Shown: one piece after another, positions 23,412 to 32,456 of the stretch
Position numbering within the stretch: position 1 is the first letter of the stretch
Layout of the letters: each line of letters opens with the position of its first letter
Assembly (NCBI RefSeq): GCF_022664455.2
Contig: NZ_JAKRKC020000001.1
Coordinates: forward strand, 5,399,001-5,463,000
DNA length: 64,000 nt
Direction: 5' to 3'
Source: Actinomadura luzonensis
Lineage (GTDB): Bacteria > Actinomycetota > Actinomycetes > Streptosporangiales > Streptosporangiaceae
Notes under the pieces: generated by a model
Seen by the model: the letters and a program-made list of their open reading frames with translations, nothing else
Database searches by the model: none
Told to the model about the DNA's origin: nothing
Made by a program: the position numbers and the translations under genes

Positions 23412-25255
23412 CGAATCCCTTCCGCGACCACGTCGGCGAGCGCCTCGGCGTGCTGCCCGAGGCGCAGGTCGCCGATGGTCAAGTCGACTGCGAGGCGAAC
23501 GCGTCGTCGCGGCACGACGTCGGCGCCGAGACGGAGATGCACCTGCTCCATACCCCCTCCGGGGATTCTTAGCGTCACCGGCCCCTGCTCGCGCTCCCAT
23601 CCCGGCGGGACGACCGGCTCGACGGTGGCGATGACCTTCTCCGGGAAGGGGTTGCGCACCGTGGCCGTGAGCACCAGCTCGCCCCCCGCGGGGACGCTGG
23701 CATAGTACGGCGTCAGCCGGCACAGCACGCCGTCCGCCCCGAGGTCGAGCCGGTCCAGCGGCAGCAGGTCGTGGTGGAGCGCGACCAGCTCCTCGCCGCG
23801 CTCGGTGAGCATGCGCAGGTGGGCCTCGTCCACCCAGCGGGGCCGCCAGTGGCCGCTGACCATGAGGTCGGGACGCAGCCGCCGGTAGAGCGCGGCGCTC
23901 TTGCGGTAGTCGTCGATGCGGAAGCGGTTCTTGTACTGGAAGTTCAGGATCTCCTGGCGTTCGCCCGGGATGCCCATGCCGTCCTGCTGGTCGCCGGTGA
24001 CCAGGACCTTGTGGCCGTCGACGGTGAACTCGTAGGCGGCGGCGAACAGGGTGTGGCCGGGCAGGTCGTGCACGGTGATCTCGTACTCCCGCCAGCGCAC
24101 GGCCCTGCCCAGCTCCAGCACCCGGTCGGCGGGGATGGGGTCGAACCACTGGCAGGGCAGGTCGTGGTGGAGCGGCGCGGCCAGGACGGGCGCGATGTGG
24201 GAAGGTGCCCAGATCTGGGTGCCCTCGACCTCGCGCAGCAGCGGCATGCCGGCCACGTGGTCGTCGTGGTAGTGGGTGGGCACGGCCACCTCGACGTCGG
24301 TGACGCCGTAGCGCTCGCGCAGTGCGGGCAGCGAGGCCAGCCAGGGACGGCGGGCGGCCCGGGAGGTGTTGCCGACCAGGCCGGTGGACATGTCGTAGCC
24401 GAAGTCGAAGACCATGGCTGCGCCCGACTCCGACAGCAGCACGTAGCTGTAGGACTGGGCGCTGCGGTTCATCAGCAGGTGGGTGGTGACCTCGACGAAC
24501 GGGTTCTCCAGCAGGCCCTTGACGTCCCACGGGTGGGGGCGGCGGAAGTCGACGTAGCGCTGCATCGCCGCCGACAGCTCGCCGAGCGCACCGGCCGGGT
24601 CGGTCATCGGGTCGCCGTGCGAGGGCAGCAGCAGGGCGAGGTCCTCGCGCCGCAGCAGCTCGCAGCTCAGGACGACCATGGCCGGGCCCTCGTTCTCGGT
24701 GTAGGACCACTGGGTGGCGGCCAGCGACCACACCTTGCCTGGGGCGTAGATGAGGTCGCCGGTGAACGCCGTCCGGCCGACCACGTACGTCACCGAGCCC
24801 ATGGTGTGACCGGGGGTGGGCAGCACGCGCACCTCGACGCCGCCGAAGTCCGCGGTGCGGTACTCGGGGACCGTGCCCGCCACCGGCACCGGGTCGAGCA
24901 GCGAGAAGCGGTCGTCGCGCAGGTCGTAGTCGTTGCCGAGCTGCCGGCCCGACCACATCTCGCCGACGTCGTCGAACAGCTCGCGCTCGACCGGCGGCAC
25001 GTGGATGGGGATGCCCGCCGCGGCCGCCCGCGCCAGGCCCTGCGCCTGGTCGCGGTGGTGGTGCGTCATGAGGACGTGGGTGAGCCGGTCGACGCCGATC
25101 TCGCCGAGCAGGTCGAGCACGCGGCCCGAGCCGAAGTCGATCGCTATCCCCGTGCGCTCCGCCCCGTCGCGCGCGGGGGCCGTCACGACATAGACGTGAC
25201 AGGTGTCCTCCACGCGGAAGACGCCGGGCGCAACTTCGGCCACATCCTCACTCAC
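23408..25255 (-). CDS. protein with two fused metallo-beta-lactamase-fold domains
   Basis: Predicted cytosolic hydrolase of 615 residues, about twice the size of a single MBL protein. Domain 1 (about 1-230) has VLMTHHHRDQ (HxHxDH motif with Gln for the last His), PTPGHTMGS, FTGDLIYAPG and LPSHGDP. Domain 2 (about 255-500) has the complete VPTHYHDDHVAG, DLPGHTLFA, VTGDQQDGMG and VSGHWRPR. A beta-rich C-terminal domain of about 110 residues (GELVLTATVRNPFPEKV) resembles an immunoglobulin-type module. The GTG start at 25255 lies 32 bp from the divergent GH84 gene. Domain 1 may have lost part of its second metal site. Substrate unknown; the setting points to a sugar ester, lactone or amide. Confidence 0.8.
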   Translation of the reverse strand: MSEDVAEVAPGVFRVEDTCHVYVVTAPARDGAERTGIAIDFGSGRVLDLLGEIGVDRLTHVLMTHHHRDQAQGLARAAAAGIPIHVPPVERELFDDVGEMWSGRQLGNDYDLRDDRFSLLDPVPVAGTVPEYRTADFGGVEVRVLPTPGHTMGSVTYVVGRTAFTGDLIYAPGKVWSLAATQWSYTENEGPAMVVLSCELLRREDLALLLPSHGDPMTDPAGALGELSAAMQRYVDFRRPHPWDVKGLLENPFVEVTTHLLMNRSAQSYSYVLLSESGAAMVFDFGYDMSTGLVGNTSRAARRPWLASLPALRERYGVTDVEVAVPTHYHDDHVAGMPLLREVEGTQIWAPSHIAPVLAAPLHHDLPCQWFDPIPADRVLELGRAVRWREYEITVHDLPGHTLFAAAYEFTVDGHKVLVTGDQQDGMGIPGERQEILNFQYKNRFRIDDYRKSAALYRRLRPDLMVSGHWRPRWVDEAHLRMLTERGEELVALHHDLLPLDRLDLGADGVLCRLTPYYASVPAGGELVLTATVRNPFPEKVIATVEPVVPPGWEREQGPVTLRIPGGGMEQVHLRLGADVVPRRRVRLAVDLTIGDLRLGQHAEALADVVAEGIR

Positions 25256-25263
25256 AAGGCTCT

Positions 25264-25314
25264 ATTCTATCCGGTATCGTTCCCACAATGGATGTCCTCC
25301 AGTGGATCGTTCCC
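25264..25314. promoter_or_regulatory. shared promoter/operator between MBL and GH84 genes
   Basis: The two start codons are 32 bp apart. ATCGTTCCC occurs at 25276-25284 (extended ATCGTTCCCACA) and 25306-25314, the second copy inside the GH84 coding start. TATCGT (25275-25280) ends seven bases before the GH84 ATG, and TAGAAT on the minus strand (25264-25269) ends eight bases before the MBL GTG. Both transcripts therefore look leaderless. Confidence 0.5.
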
Positions 25315-26928
25315 TGTCCCAAGAAGGCCGCCATCGGGTCTTCCCACGTCGAGCTGGGCCACTGCCTGCCGCAAGGCGACGTGCCGGCCGCCTTGGCCCC
25401 TCTCCTCGCAGAGCGGCCGGCCGGCGGCCCGGATACCACGGTCGAGGTGCGCGTCGACGCCGCCGCCGGGCTGCCGGCCGAGGGCTACACGCTGAGCGCC
25501 GGGCAGGGCCTCGTGGTCATCGTCGGGGCCGACGCGGCGGGGGCGTTCTACGGGGCGCAGACGCTGCTCGCGCTGGCCGCCGCCCCCTGCCCCGAGCACG
25601 CCAGGTGCGTGCCGGAGTGCGAGGTGCGCGACTGGCCCGACCTGCCGCTGCGGGGCACCATCGAGGGCTTCTACGGCACCCCGTGGAGCCACGCCGCCCG
25701 GCTGGACCACCTGCGCTTCTCCGCCCGGCACAAGCTCAACGCCTACGTGTACGCCCCCAAGGACGACCCCTTCCACCGGGAGCGGTGGCGGGAGCCGTAC
25801 CCGGAGGAGGAGCTGGCCCGGCTGGCCGAGCTGGTGGCCGAGGCGGCCCGGCAGCACGTGCGGTTCGTCTTCGCGCTCAGCCCCGGCCTGTCGATGGTCT
25901 GCAGCGACCCCGCCGAGCGGGCGGCGCTGCGGGCCAAGGCCGGGCAGGTGTGGGAGGCGGGGGTGCGGGAGTTCGCGCTGCTGTTCGACGACATCCCGCC
26001 GGAGCTGCGGCACGAGGCCGACCGGGAGGCGTACGGCACGGCGGAGGGCGCGAGCGCGAGCGCGCACGCGGCCGTCTGCCGCGACTTCGCCGCGGAGTTC
26101 CTGGCCCGGCGCGGCGCCGAACGCCCGCTGACCATGGTCCCCACCGACTACGCGGGCACCGCCCGCTCCGCCTACCGCGACCGGCTGGCCGACGAGCTGC
26201 CGCCGGACGTGCTCGTCTGGTGGACCGGCCCGGACATCGTCGTGGGCGCGATCCCGGCCTACGACATGACGGCCGCCGCCGCCTCCTACGGCCACCGCCT
26301 GGCGCTGTGGGACAACTTCCCGGTCAACGACTTCGACTTCTCCCGCGTCTTCCTCGGCCCGCTGGTGGGCCGGGCGACCGACCTCGCCCACGTGCCGCTG
26401 GCGGGCATCACGGCCAACCCGATGGTCGAGGCCACCGCCTCCCGGCTGGCGCTGACGACGGTCGCCGACTACGCCTGGCACCTGGCGGCCTACGACCCGG
26501 CGCGCTCGCACCGCGCGGCGGTGCGGCTGCTGCCGGGGGCGGCGGAGCTGCTGCCGCTGGTGGAGGCGTGCTCGTCCTGGCCGCCCGGCGACGACCAGAG
26601 CCCGGCCCTGACCGCCCTGTGCGCCTCCGTCCTGCTGGGCGAGGGCGCGGCGCGGCTCAGGGCCGAGCTGGAGCGGCTGGCGGGGCTGCCGGTGGACGTG
26701 CCGGGGCCCTTCGCCGCGGAGCTGGCCCCGTGGGTGGCCGCCGCGAGGGACATGGGCGCCGCGGGTCTGGCGGCGCTCGACCTGCTCGCCGGCGGCGACC
26801 CGCAGGCCGCGCGGCAGGCGCTCGAACGGGCCGAGGCGCACGAGAAGAACGTGCTGCGCGGCGTGATCCCGCCGTTCGCCCGCGCCGTCCTGGAACGCGC
26901 CAACGCGCAGGACGCACCCCAGGAGTAG
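25288..26928 (+). CDS. GH84 family beta-N-acetylhexosaminidase (hyaluronidase/O-GlcNAcase-like)
   Basis: Predicted retaining N-acetylglucosaminidase using substrate-assisted catalysis, 546 residues. An N-terminal GH20b-like alpha/beta domain (YTLSAGQGLVVIVGADAAGA) is followed by the catalytic barrel. RGTIEGFYGTPWSH (around 123) and LNAYVYAPKDDPFHRERWREPYP are the defining GH84 motifs, and FALLFDDIPPE (around 230) carries the catalytic Asp pair. No signal peptide, so it acts on imported material. The C-terminal 130 residues are helical. Opposite strand from the FAD oxidoreductase, with stop codons eight bases apart. Likely controlled with the MBL-LacI unit. Confidence 0.9.
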   Translation: MDVLQWIVPCPKKAAIGSSHVELGHCLPQGDVPAALAPLLAERPAGGPDTTVEVRVDAAAGLPAEGYTLSAGQGLVVIVGADAAGAFYGAQTLLALAAAPCPEHARCVPECEVRDWPDLPLRGTIEGFYGTPWSHAARLDHLRFSARHKLNAYVYAPKDDPFHRERWREPYPEEELARLAELVAEAARQHVRFVFALSPGLSMVCSDPAERAALRAKAGQVWEAGVREFALLFDDIPPELRHEADREAYGTAEGASASAHAAVCRDFAAEFLARRGAERPLTMVPTDYAGTARSAYRDRLADELPPDVLVWWTGPDIVVGAIPAYDMTAAAASYGHRLALWDNFPVNDFDFSRVFLGPLVGRATDLAHVPLAGITANPMVEATASRLALTTVADYAWHLAAYDPARSHRAAVRLLPGAAELLPLVEACSSWPPGDDQSPALTALCASVLLGEGAARLRAELERLAGLPVDVPGPFAAELAPWVAAARDMGAAGLAALDLLAGGDPQAARQALERAEAHEKNVLRGVIPPFARAVLERANAQDAPQE

Positions 26929-26936
26929 CGCGGCGT

Positions 26937-28439
26937 TCAGAGCGACAGCACCTGGCCGGCGGCGGCCAGCTCCTCCTGGAGGGCCGCCACGTCCACGTCC
27001 TGCACCGCCTGGCCGCCGGCCGCCGCCCGCGCGGCGGCGAGCCCGGCGGCGTGGCCCAGCATCTGGTACTGCACCTCCATCCGGATCGACGAGAACGCCA
27101 CGTGCGAGGCCGACACGCAGACCGGCACCAGCAGGTTCGCGCACTCCTCGCGCCGCGGCACGATCGCCCGGTAGGGGATCTGGTACGGCGGCACCCGCAC
27201 CGACAGGTAGCCCTCGGTGACCACCATCGGCACCGGGTCCGGGTGCTCGTACACCCAGCGCCAGGTGCGCTGCACCTCCCGGACGTCCAGGTGGTAGGAG
27301 CCCATCGCGACGGCGTCCGGCCAGGGCCGCGCGCCGCGCAGGTCGTGCTCGGTCAGGTGCGCCTCCCCCAGCATCCGGCGCGCCTCGCGCACGTAGAGCT
27401 GGTGCGGCAGGTGCCCGGTGCCGGCGAACTCGTCGGCCGGCAGCCCCCACCGTCCCAGCTCGGCCCGCACCCGCGCGGGCACCTCGGGGTCGGTGGCGAG
27501 GAAGTACAGCAGGTCCTGGGCGTGGTGCAGGTGGTGCAGCCGGATCCGCTCGCGCTCCTCGGGGCCGGCGTCGGGGTAGGCCCAGGCGGAGCGGTCGAGC
27601 ACGCTGAGCGAGAACGGGCCGAGCGAGTTGCCGTCGCACTTGCCGTTCGGCAGGTTGGGCTCCAGGCCGACGAGCCGCCCGGCCGGCACCTCGGCGCCCT
27701 GGTCGCGCCAGTGCCGGAACAGCCGCCGGCCCAGCTCCCAGTGCTCCTCGTCGTAGCCGGGCCGCCGCTCGAACGGGACGCGGTCAGGGGCGGTGGACAG
27801 GCACACGCGGTAGCCGTACGACATGACGCCGCCGTCGCCCGCGCCGACCTCGGCCATCGGCCCGTCGGCGACCTGCGGCAGCAGGCCGCCGTCCGCCCGG
27901 AACGGGGAGATCCACGGCGGGAAGTTGTGCCTGCCGGGCACCACCTCGCGCCGCCCGGCGAAGCTCTCCCCGTGCAGCGCGCGGTCCTCCCGCCCGACCC
28001 GGTAGCCGACGCCGGCGGCGGCCATGAGGTCGCCCTCGTAGCTCGCGTCCACGAAGACGGCGGCGGCGTGCCGCCCGGCGGAGACGATCCGCCCGCCGGC
28101 CGTGACCACCTCGCCGAGCGGGGCCTCGAACACCACCTCCACCCCGGCCCGCTCCAGCCAGCCGGTGAGGATCCGCTCGGCGACGTGCGGCTCGGGGCCG
28201 GCGTAGTGGCCGGGCGCGACCCCGTAGGCGTCGGCGACGGCCTGGCGGAACCCGGCCGCCATGCCGCCCAGCACGCGCGGGTCGCCGATGTCGGTGTAGC
28301 CGAGCCCGCCCGAGGTCATGCCGCCGACGTGCCGGCCCGGCTCCAGCAGGACGGTGTCGAGGCCGCGGCGGGCGGCCGCGACGGCGGCGCACACCCCGGC
28401 GGACGTCGCGCCGTGCACGACGACCTCCGCCTGCCTCAT
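26937..28439 (-). CDS. FAD-dependent oxidoreductase (FAD_oxidored/PF12831 type)
   Basis: Predicted flavoprotein of 500 residues. The dinucleotide fold starts at residue 4: EVVVHGATSAGVCAAVAAAR (GxxxAG variant of GxGxxG). GRHVGGMTSGGLGYTDIGD is the PF12831 signature. FVDASYEGDLMAAAGVGY and IPYRAIVPRREECANLLVPV complete the FAD site. Related proteins are common in polysaccharide-use loci, where substrates are mostly unknown; oxidation of a sugar or glycosidic ring is plausible. Last gene of the ABC transporter operon, its ATG overlapping the stop of the GH36-like gene. Confidence 0.82.
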   Translation of the reverse strand: MRQAEVVVHGATSAGVCAAVAAARRGLDTVLLEPGRHVGGMTSGGLGYTDIGDPRVLGGMAAGFRQAVADAYGVAPGHYAGPEPHVAERILTGWLERAGVEVVFEAPLGEVVTAGGRIVSAGRHAAAVFVDASYEGDLMAAAGVGYRVGREDRALHGESFAGRREVVPGRHNFPPWISPFRADGGLLPQVADGPMAEVGAGDGGVMSYGYRVCLSTAPDRVPFERRPGYDEEHWELGRRLFRHWRDQGAEVPAGRLVGLEPNLPNGKCDGNSLGPFSLSVLDRSAWAYPDAGPEERERIRLHHLHHAQDLLYFLATDPEVPARVRAELGRWGLPADEFAGTGHLPHQLYVREARRMLGEAHLTEHDLRGARPWPDAVAMGSYHLDVREVQRTWRWVYEHPDPVPMVVTEGYLSVRVPPYQIPYRAIVPRREECANLLVPVCVSASHVAFSSIRMEVQYQMLGHAAGLAAARAAAGGQAVQDVDVAALQEELAAAGQVLSL

Positions 28440-30172
28440 CCCCTGCGCCCCTCGCGCCGCCGCGCGGACCACCAGGCGGCGACCCGGCGCAGGTCGTCGC
28501 CGGTGATCTCCTCCAGGGAGCCGTCCACGCGCTCGGCGTAGTAGAGCGCGGGCACCCCGAGCGCGGGTTGCGCCGCCGAGTAGGCGAGCCAGTCGGCGCG
28601 GGTCGGCATCGGCCACTGGTCGGTGTCGATGAGGTGCCGGGGCATGGCGTGCGCGGCGACGGCGTGGCGGTAGCGGAGCTGGTCGGCGGCGGGCACCCGC
28701 TCGCCGCGGGCGTCGTACTCCAGCACGTCGTTGAGCCGGATCATGTCGGTGACGCCGCCGAACGCCGGGTGCGGGGTGTGGGTGATCATCAGGGCGTCCG
28801 GCTTGACGGCCTTGGCGGCCTCGTACAGGGTGGCCAGCAGCTCGTGCAGCAGCGCGAAGCCCCACGTGGAGCCGTGCGCCTTGAGGTGCGAGCCGCTGGG
28901 CGACCACTGCGTGAAGTCGACCTTGAAGCCGTCCGCGTCCAGTTCGCCGAGCAGCCGCTCCATGACGGCCCGCACCCGCCGCCGGTAGGCCGGGTTGGAC
29001 GGGTCGGCGGCCACCGCGTTCCCGCCCGCGTCCAGCACGCACTCCTCGACCGGCAGCCCGTCGGCCGACCAGGCCCGCCACCACAGCAGCACCCGCTGCC
29101 CGCGCGCGTGCCGGGCGGCGACCCAGCCGCGCAGGTCGGGCCACTTGTCCGGGTCCGGCTCCGGGTCGCCGTAGGTGAGCTGCCAGCGGTCGTCCACGAC
29201 GATCGTGCCGGGCACGACGCCGTGCCGCTCCAGCCGGTCCAGCCACTCGTCGTAGAGGTCCTGCCGGGAGAGCTGGACGGGGCTGACCCGGCCGTTGGCG
29301 CGGGCGCACTGGGCGCCCCAGCCGCAGAAGATGGGCTCGCTCCACCAGGCGTGCCGCTCGCGGGACGGGCCGGCCGGGGCGAGGTTGCGGGTGAGCAGGT
29401 CCTGGCGGTGCTGGGTGATGGCCTCCCAGGGCGAGCCGGCCAGCCAGAGCACGAGGGCGGGCGAGGTCCACGAGCCGCGCACCTCGGTGTGGCACTCGTA
29501 GTCGAGGCGCAGCAGCGCGCCGCCGTCCACCGGCTCGTAGGTCAGCTCGGTGAAGGTCAGCTCGGCGATCCCGGCGCGCACGGCCGCCGCCAGCCAGGTG
29601 CCCTCGGGCACGTCGGCGGGCCCGGCCGGCTCCTGCTTGGTGAAGGCCAGCAGCAGCGGCGGCGGCGAGAAGACCGCGTGCAGCCGCCCCGGCGAGGCGT
29701 CGCCGACGACGGTGAGCGCGACCGCCGCCGACAGCGGCCGGACGACCTGCACGGGGTGCGCGGGCGTGGGGCTGAAGACGCCCTGGGCGTGCAGGCCGCT
29801 GCGGAACGTTCCCGCGGCCCGGGAGTTGAGCACGGCCCGGCCGCCGAGCAGCGTCACGTCGGACAGCACGCCGTCGCCCTCGACCCGCACCTCGACGGCC
29901 AGCGTCTCGGGGGTGCAGGTCAGCCGGACGGTCTTGGCCTCCCACGCGGTGCTGCGCTGCGGGAAGTCGAAGATCACCTCCCCCTCGCGCTCGGCGAGCA
30001 CGGGCGGCAGGGTCTCGTAGGTCTCGTCGCGCCCGGCCGCGGTGCCCACCGAGGCGAGGAGGCTGAGGCTCGCCCAGCCTTCCAGCTCGGCGCTGGCGTC
30101 GGTGCGCGAGACGGTCAGCCGGTAGTGGCCGGTGTCCAGGTGGTACGCCTGGTCGGTGGTGGTGATGCGCAT
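28436..30172 (-). CDS. GH36-like glycoside hydrolase (alpha-galactosidase clan)
   Basis: Predicted intracellular hydrolase of 578 residues. An N-terminal beta-sandwich (about 1-260) precedes a TIM barrel. VVDDRWQLTYGDPEPDPDKWPDLRGWV and DADGFKVDFTQWSPSGSHLK (the Asp in KxDF is the clan GH-D nucleophile) identify the fold. The general acid may be in HLIDTDQWPMP. It is shorter than typical 700-residue GH36 galactosidases, so specificity may differ. Start at 30172, three bases after the stop of the GH1 remnant. The enzyme lies in an operon with a sugar ABC importer. Confidence 0.75.
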   Translation of the reverse strand: MRITTTDQAYHLDTGHYRLTVSRTDASAELEGWASLSLLASVGTAAGRDETYETLPPVLAEREGEVIFDFPQRSTAWEAKTVRLTCTPETLAVEVRVEGDGVLSDVTLLGGRAVLNSRAAGTFRSGLHAQGVFSPTPAHPVQVVRPLSAAVALTVVGDASPGRLHAVFSPPPLLLAFTKQEPAGPADVPEGTWLAAAVRAGIAELTFTELTYEPVDGGALLRLDYECHTEVRGSWTSPALVLWLAGSPWEAITQHRQDLLTRNLAPAGPSRERHAWWSEPIFCGWGAQCARANGRVSPVQLSRQDLYDEWLDRLERHGVVPGTIVVDDRWQLTYGDPEPDPDKWPDLRGWVAARHARGQRVLLWWRAWSADGLPVEECVLDAGGNAVAADPSNPAYRRRVRAVMERLLGELDADGFKVDFTQWSPSGSHLKAHGSTWGFALLHELLATLYEAAKAVKPDALMITHTPHPAFGGVTDMIRLNDVLEYDARGERVPAADQLRYRHAVAAHAMPRHLIDTDQWPMPTRADWLAYSAAQPALGVPALYYAERVDGSLEEITGDDLRRVAAWWSARRREGRRG

Positions 30173-30175
30173 GGT

Positions 30176-30699
30176 CTAGCCGAATGCCTCGATCCTCGGC
30201 GGGCCGGGAGGCGTGCCGCCTCCCGCGATGAGCCGGGCGTGGAACCGCCCGGAATCCTTGATCACGCGCCTTCCGGTCGCGTGGTCGACGTGGACGAGCC
30301 CGAACCGGGGCCGGTGCCCCAGGGCCCACTCGAAATTGTCCATCAGCGACCAGTGGAGGTAGCCGCGCACGTCGGCGCCCGCCTCCAGGGCCTGCCGGAC
30401 GGCCTCGACGTGGTCACCCGGGTGGCCGGCGCGCCCGGCCGGGCCGGAGACGCGCCAGGGGGACGGGCCGGGGGGCGCGGCCGCCATGACCCGGCGCGTG
30501 TAGGAGTCGACGCCGAGGAAGTCGCCGCGCCCGCCGATGGCGGCCTCGTCGCCCTCCTCGTTGACGCCGAGGCCGGCGCCGAGCGCCCGTTCCCAGTGCC
30601 CGCGCATGCCGGCCGGGTAGCCGTCGCCGAGCGGCGCGATGATCCGATCCGGTACGCGGAGGCGCCCGCGCCCCACAGGAAGCCCGCCGGGAAGCTCAT
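30176..30699 (-). pseudogene. GH1 beta-glycosidase remnant (internal deletions)
   Basis: The true GH1 N-terminus MSFPAGFLWGAGASAYRI starts at 30699, overlapping the permease stop (ATGA). It is joined out of frame, at about 30641-30652, to a mid-protein segment (GDGYPAGMRGHWERAL, GRGDFLGVDSYTRRV) and then to the C-terminus (GADVRGYLHWSLMDNFEWAL, RFGLVHVD). A normal GH1 enzyme has about 450 residues; only about 175 codons remain. The NEP acid/base region and the TENG nucleophile are missing. The junction reads GGATCGGATC, consistent with deletion between short repeats. From the original start, translation would stop at 30343. It cannot encode an active enzyme. Confidence 0.85.
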
Positions 30700-31526
30700 C
30701 CCTTGCTCCCGGTGGTGGCGATGCCCCTGACGAAGTGCTTCTGCCCGAGGAAGAACAGGATGATCATCGGGACGGTGGTGATGACGCTGGCCGTCATGAC
30801 GATCTCCCAGTGCCACTCGCCGCCGAAGCCGAACTGGTCGAGCAGCGCCTTCAGGCCGCGCGGCACGGTGAAGGTGCTGGAGTCCCGCAGGTAGATGAGC
30901 GGCCGCATGAGGTCGGTCCAGGCGGCCTGGAACTCGAACAGCAGCGTCACCACGACGGCCGGCTTGCACAGCGGCAGCGCGATCCTGGTGAAGATCTTCC
31001 AGTTGTTCGCGCCGTCGATCTTGGCGGCCTCGAACGGCTCGCGCGGCAGCCCGAGGAAGAACTGCCGCAGCAGGAAGATGTAGAAGGCGCTGCCGAACAG
31101 GTTCTGCGCCCACAGCGGCGTGAGCGTGCCGACCATGCCGAGGGAGTTCCAGATGAGGAACACCGGCACCATCGTGACCACGCCCGGCAGCATCATCGTG
31201 GCCAGCACCACCCCGAACAGCGCGTTCCTGCCGGGGAAGCGGAAGTAGGCGAACCCCCAGGCCACCATGGCGCTGGTGATCGTCACCGCGACCGCCGCCA
31301 GCACGGTGACGAACAGCGTGTTCGCCATCCACAGCGCGAGCGGCGCCTCGTTCCACACCTTGATGTAGTTCTCGAAGGTGAAGGTCTCGGGGATGATCCG
31401 GTGGTCGAACACCTCGCTGCGCGGCTTGAAGGAGGCGCTGAGCAGCCAGACGAACGGGTAGATGAAGGCGATCGCGAAGCCGCTGAGCGCCGCCCAGGTC
31501 AGGATCAGCCGGATGCGCCGCCTCAC
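30696..31526 (-). CDS. sugar ABC transporter permease (MalG type)
   Basis: Inner-membrane subunit of a carbohydrate importer, 276 residues with six membrane segments. The EAA loop that docks the ATPase reads EPFEAAKIDGANNWKIFTRIALPLCKP. FAIAFIYPFVWLLSASFK at the start is typical of the second (MalG-like) permease. The GTG start at 31526 overlaps the stop of the first permease. No ATP-binding subunit is encoded in the cluster; a shared MsiK-type ATPase is the usual actinomycete solution. Confidence 0.92.
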   Translation of the reverse strand: MRRRIRLILTWAALSGFAIAFIYPFVWLLSASFKPRSEVFDHRIIPETFTFENYIKVWNEAPLALWMANTLFVTVLAAVAVTITSAMVAWGFAYFRFPGRNALFGVVLATMMLPGVVTMVPVFLIWNSLGMVGTLTPLWAQNLFGSAFYIFLLRQFFLGLPREPFEAAKIDGANNWKIFTRIALPLCKPAVVVTLLFEFQAAWTDLMRPLIYLRDSSTFTVPRGLKALLDQFGFGGEWHWEIVMTASVITTVPMIILFFLGQKHFVRGIATTGSKG

Positions 31527-32455
31527 GGCTGCCCCCCTTCGTAGTGCACGAACCGCCGGGTGACCAGCATCTGCACGCCGGTGATGGCCATGATGACGAG
31601 GAACAGCAGCCAGGCCAGCGCCGAGGCGTACCCCATGTGCAGGAACTCGAAGGCCTGCTGGAAAAGGTAGATCGCGTAGAACAGCGCGGCGTCGTTGCTG
31701 TAGGTGGTGTTGCCGGAGCCGAAGAAGGCCGTGTACGCCTCGGTGAACGACTGCAGCGCGTTGATGGTGTTGACGATGAACAGGAAGAACAGCGTGGGGC
31801 TGATCATCGGCACGGTGATGCGCAGCGTGCGCCGCCACCAGCCGGCGCCGTCCACGAGCGCGGAGTCGTAGAGCTCCTGCGGGACGGCGCGCAGCGCGGC
31901 CAGGATGATCACCACGGAGGAGCCGACGGTCCACAGGCTCATCAGCACCAGGCCGGGCTTGACCCAGGCCGGGTCGGTGGTCCAGGCGGGCCCGTCGATG
32001 CCGAAGACGCCGAGGAAGCCGTTGATGAGGCCGTTCTGGCCGTTGAAGAGCAGCAGCAGCAGGATGCCGACGGCGACCGGCGGGGTCATCTTCGGCAGGA
32101 AGAACGCGGTGCGGAAGAACCCGGTCGCCCGGGTGGCGCCGTTGAGCAGCAGCGCCAGCCCGAGCGAGACGATGATGTGGGCGGGCACCGACAACACCGT
32201 GAAGACGAAGGTGTTGCGGAGCGCCAGCCCGACCTTCGGGTCCTCGAAGAGCTGCGCGTAGTTGTCGAAGCCGACGAAGTTCGGGTCGTTGATGACGTCG
32301 TAGTCGGTCAGCGACAGGTACGCGCTGTTGATCACGGGCCAGGCGGTGAAGACCAGGAACCCGATGATCCAGGGGCTGATGAACAGCAGGGCCGCGCGGG
32401 TCTCGATCCACTGCGCGCGCCGCCGGCGCGGCGCCTTCGTGCGGGACGCGGACAT
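31523..32455 (-). CDS. sugar ABC transporter permease (MalF type)
   Basis: First permease of the importer, 310 residues, six membrane helices. The EAA motif is PQELYDSALVDGAGWWRRTLRITVPMISP. The N-terminus ALLFISPWIIGFLVFTAWPVINSAYLSLTDYD is the standard MalF-like pattern. It follows the binding-protein gene with one base between stop and start and overlaps the second permease by four bases (GTGA). Confidence 0.92.
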   Translation of the reverse strand: MSASRTKAPRRRRAQWIETRAALLFISPWIIGFLVFTAWPVINSAYLSLTDYDVINDPNFVGFDNYAQLFEDPKVGLALRNTFVFTVLSVPAHIIVSLGLALLLNGATRATGFFRTAFFLPKMTPPVAVGILLLLLFNGQNGLINGFLGVFGIDGPAWTTDPAWVKPGLVLMSLWTVGSSVVIILAALRAVPQELYDSALVDGAGWWRRTLRITVPMISPTLFFLFIVNTINALQSFTEAYTAFFGSGNTTYSNDAALFYAIYLFQQAFEFLHMGYASALAWLLFLVIMAITGVQMLVTRRFVHYEGGQP

Positions 32456-32456
32456 G

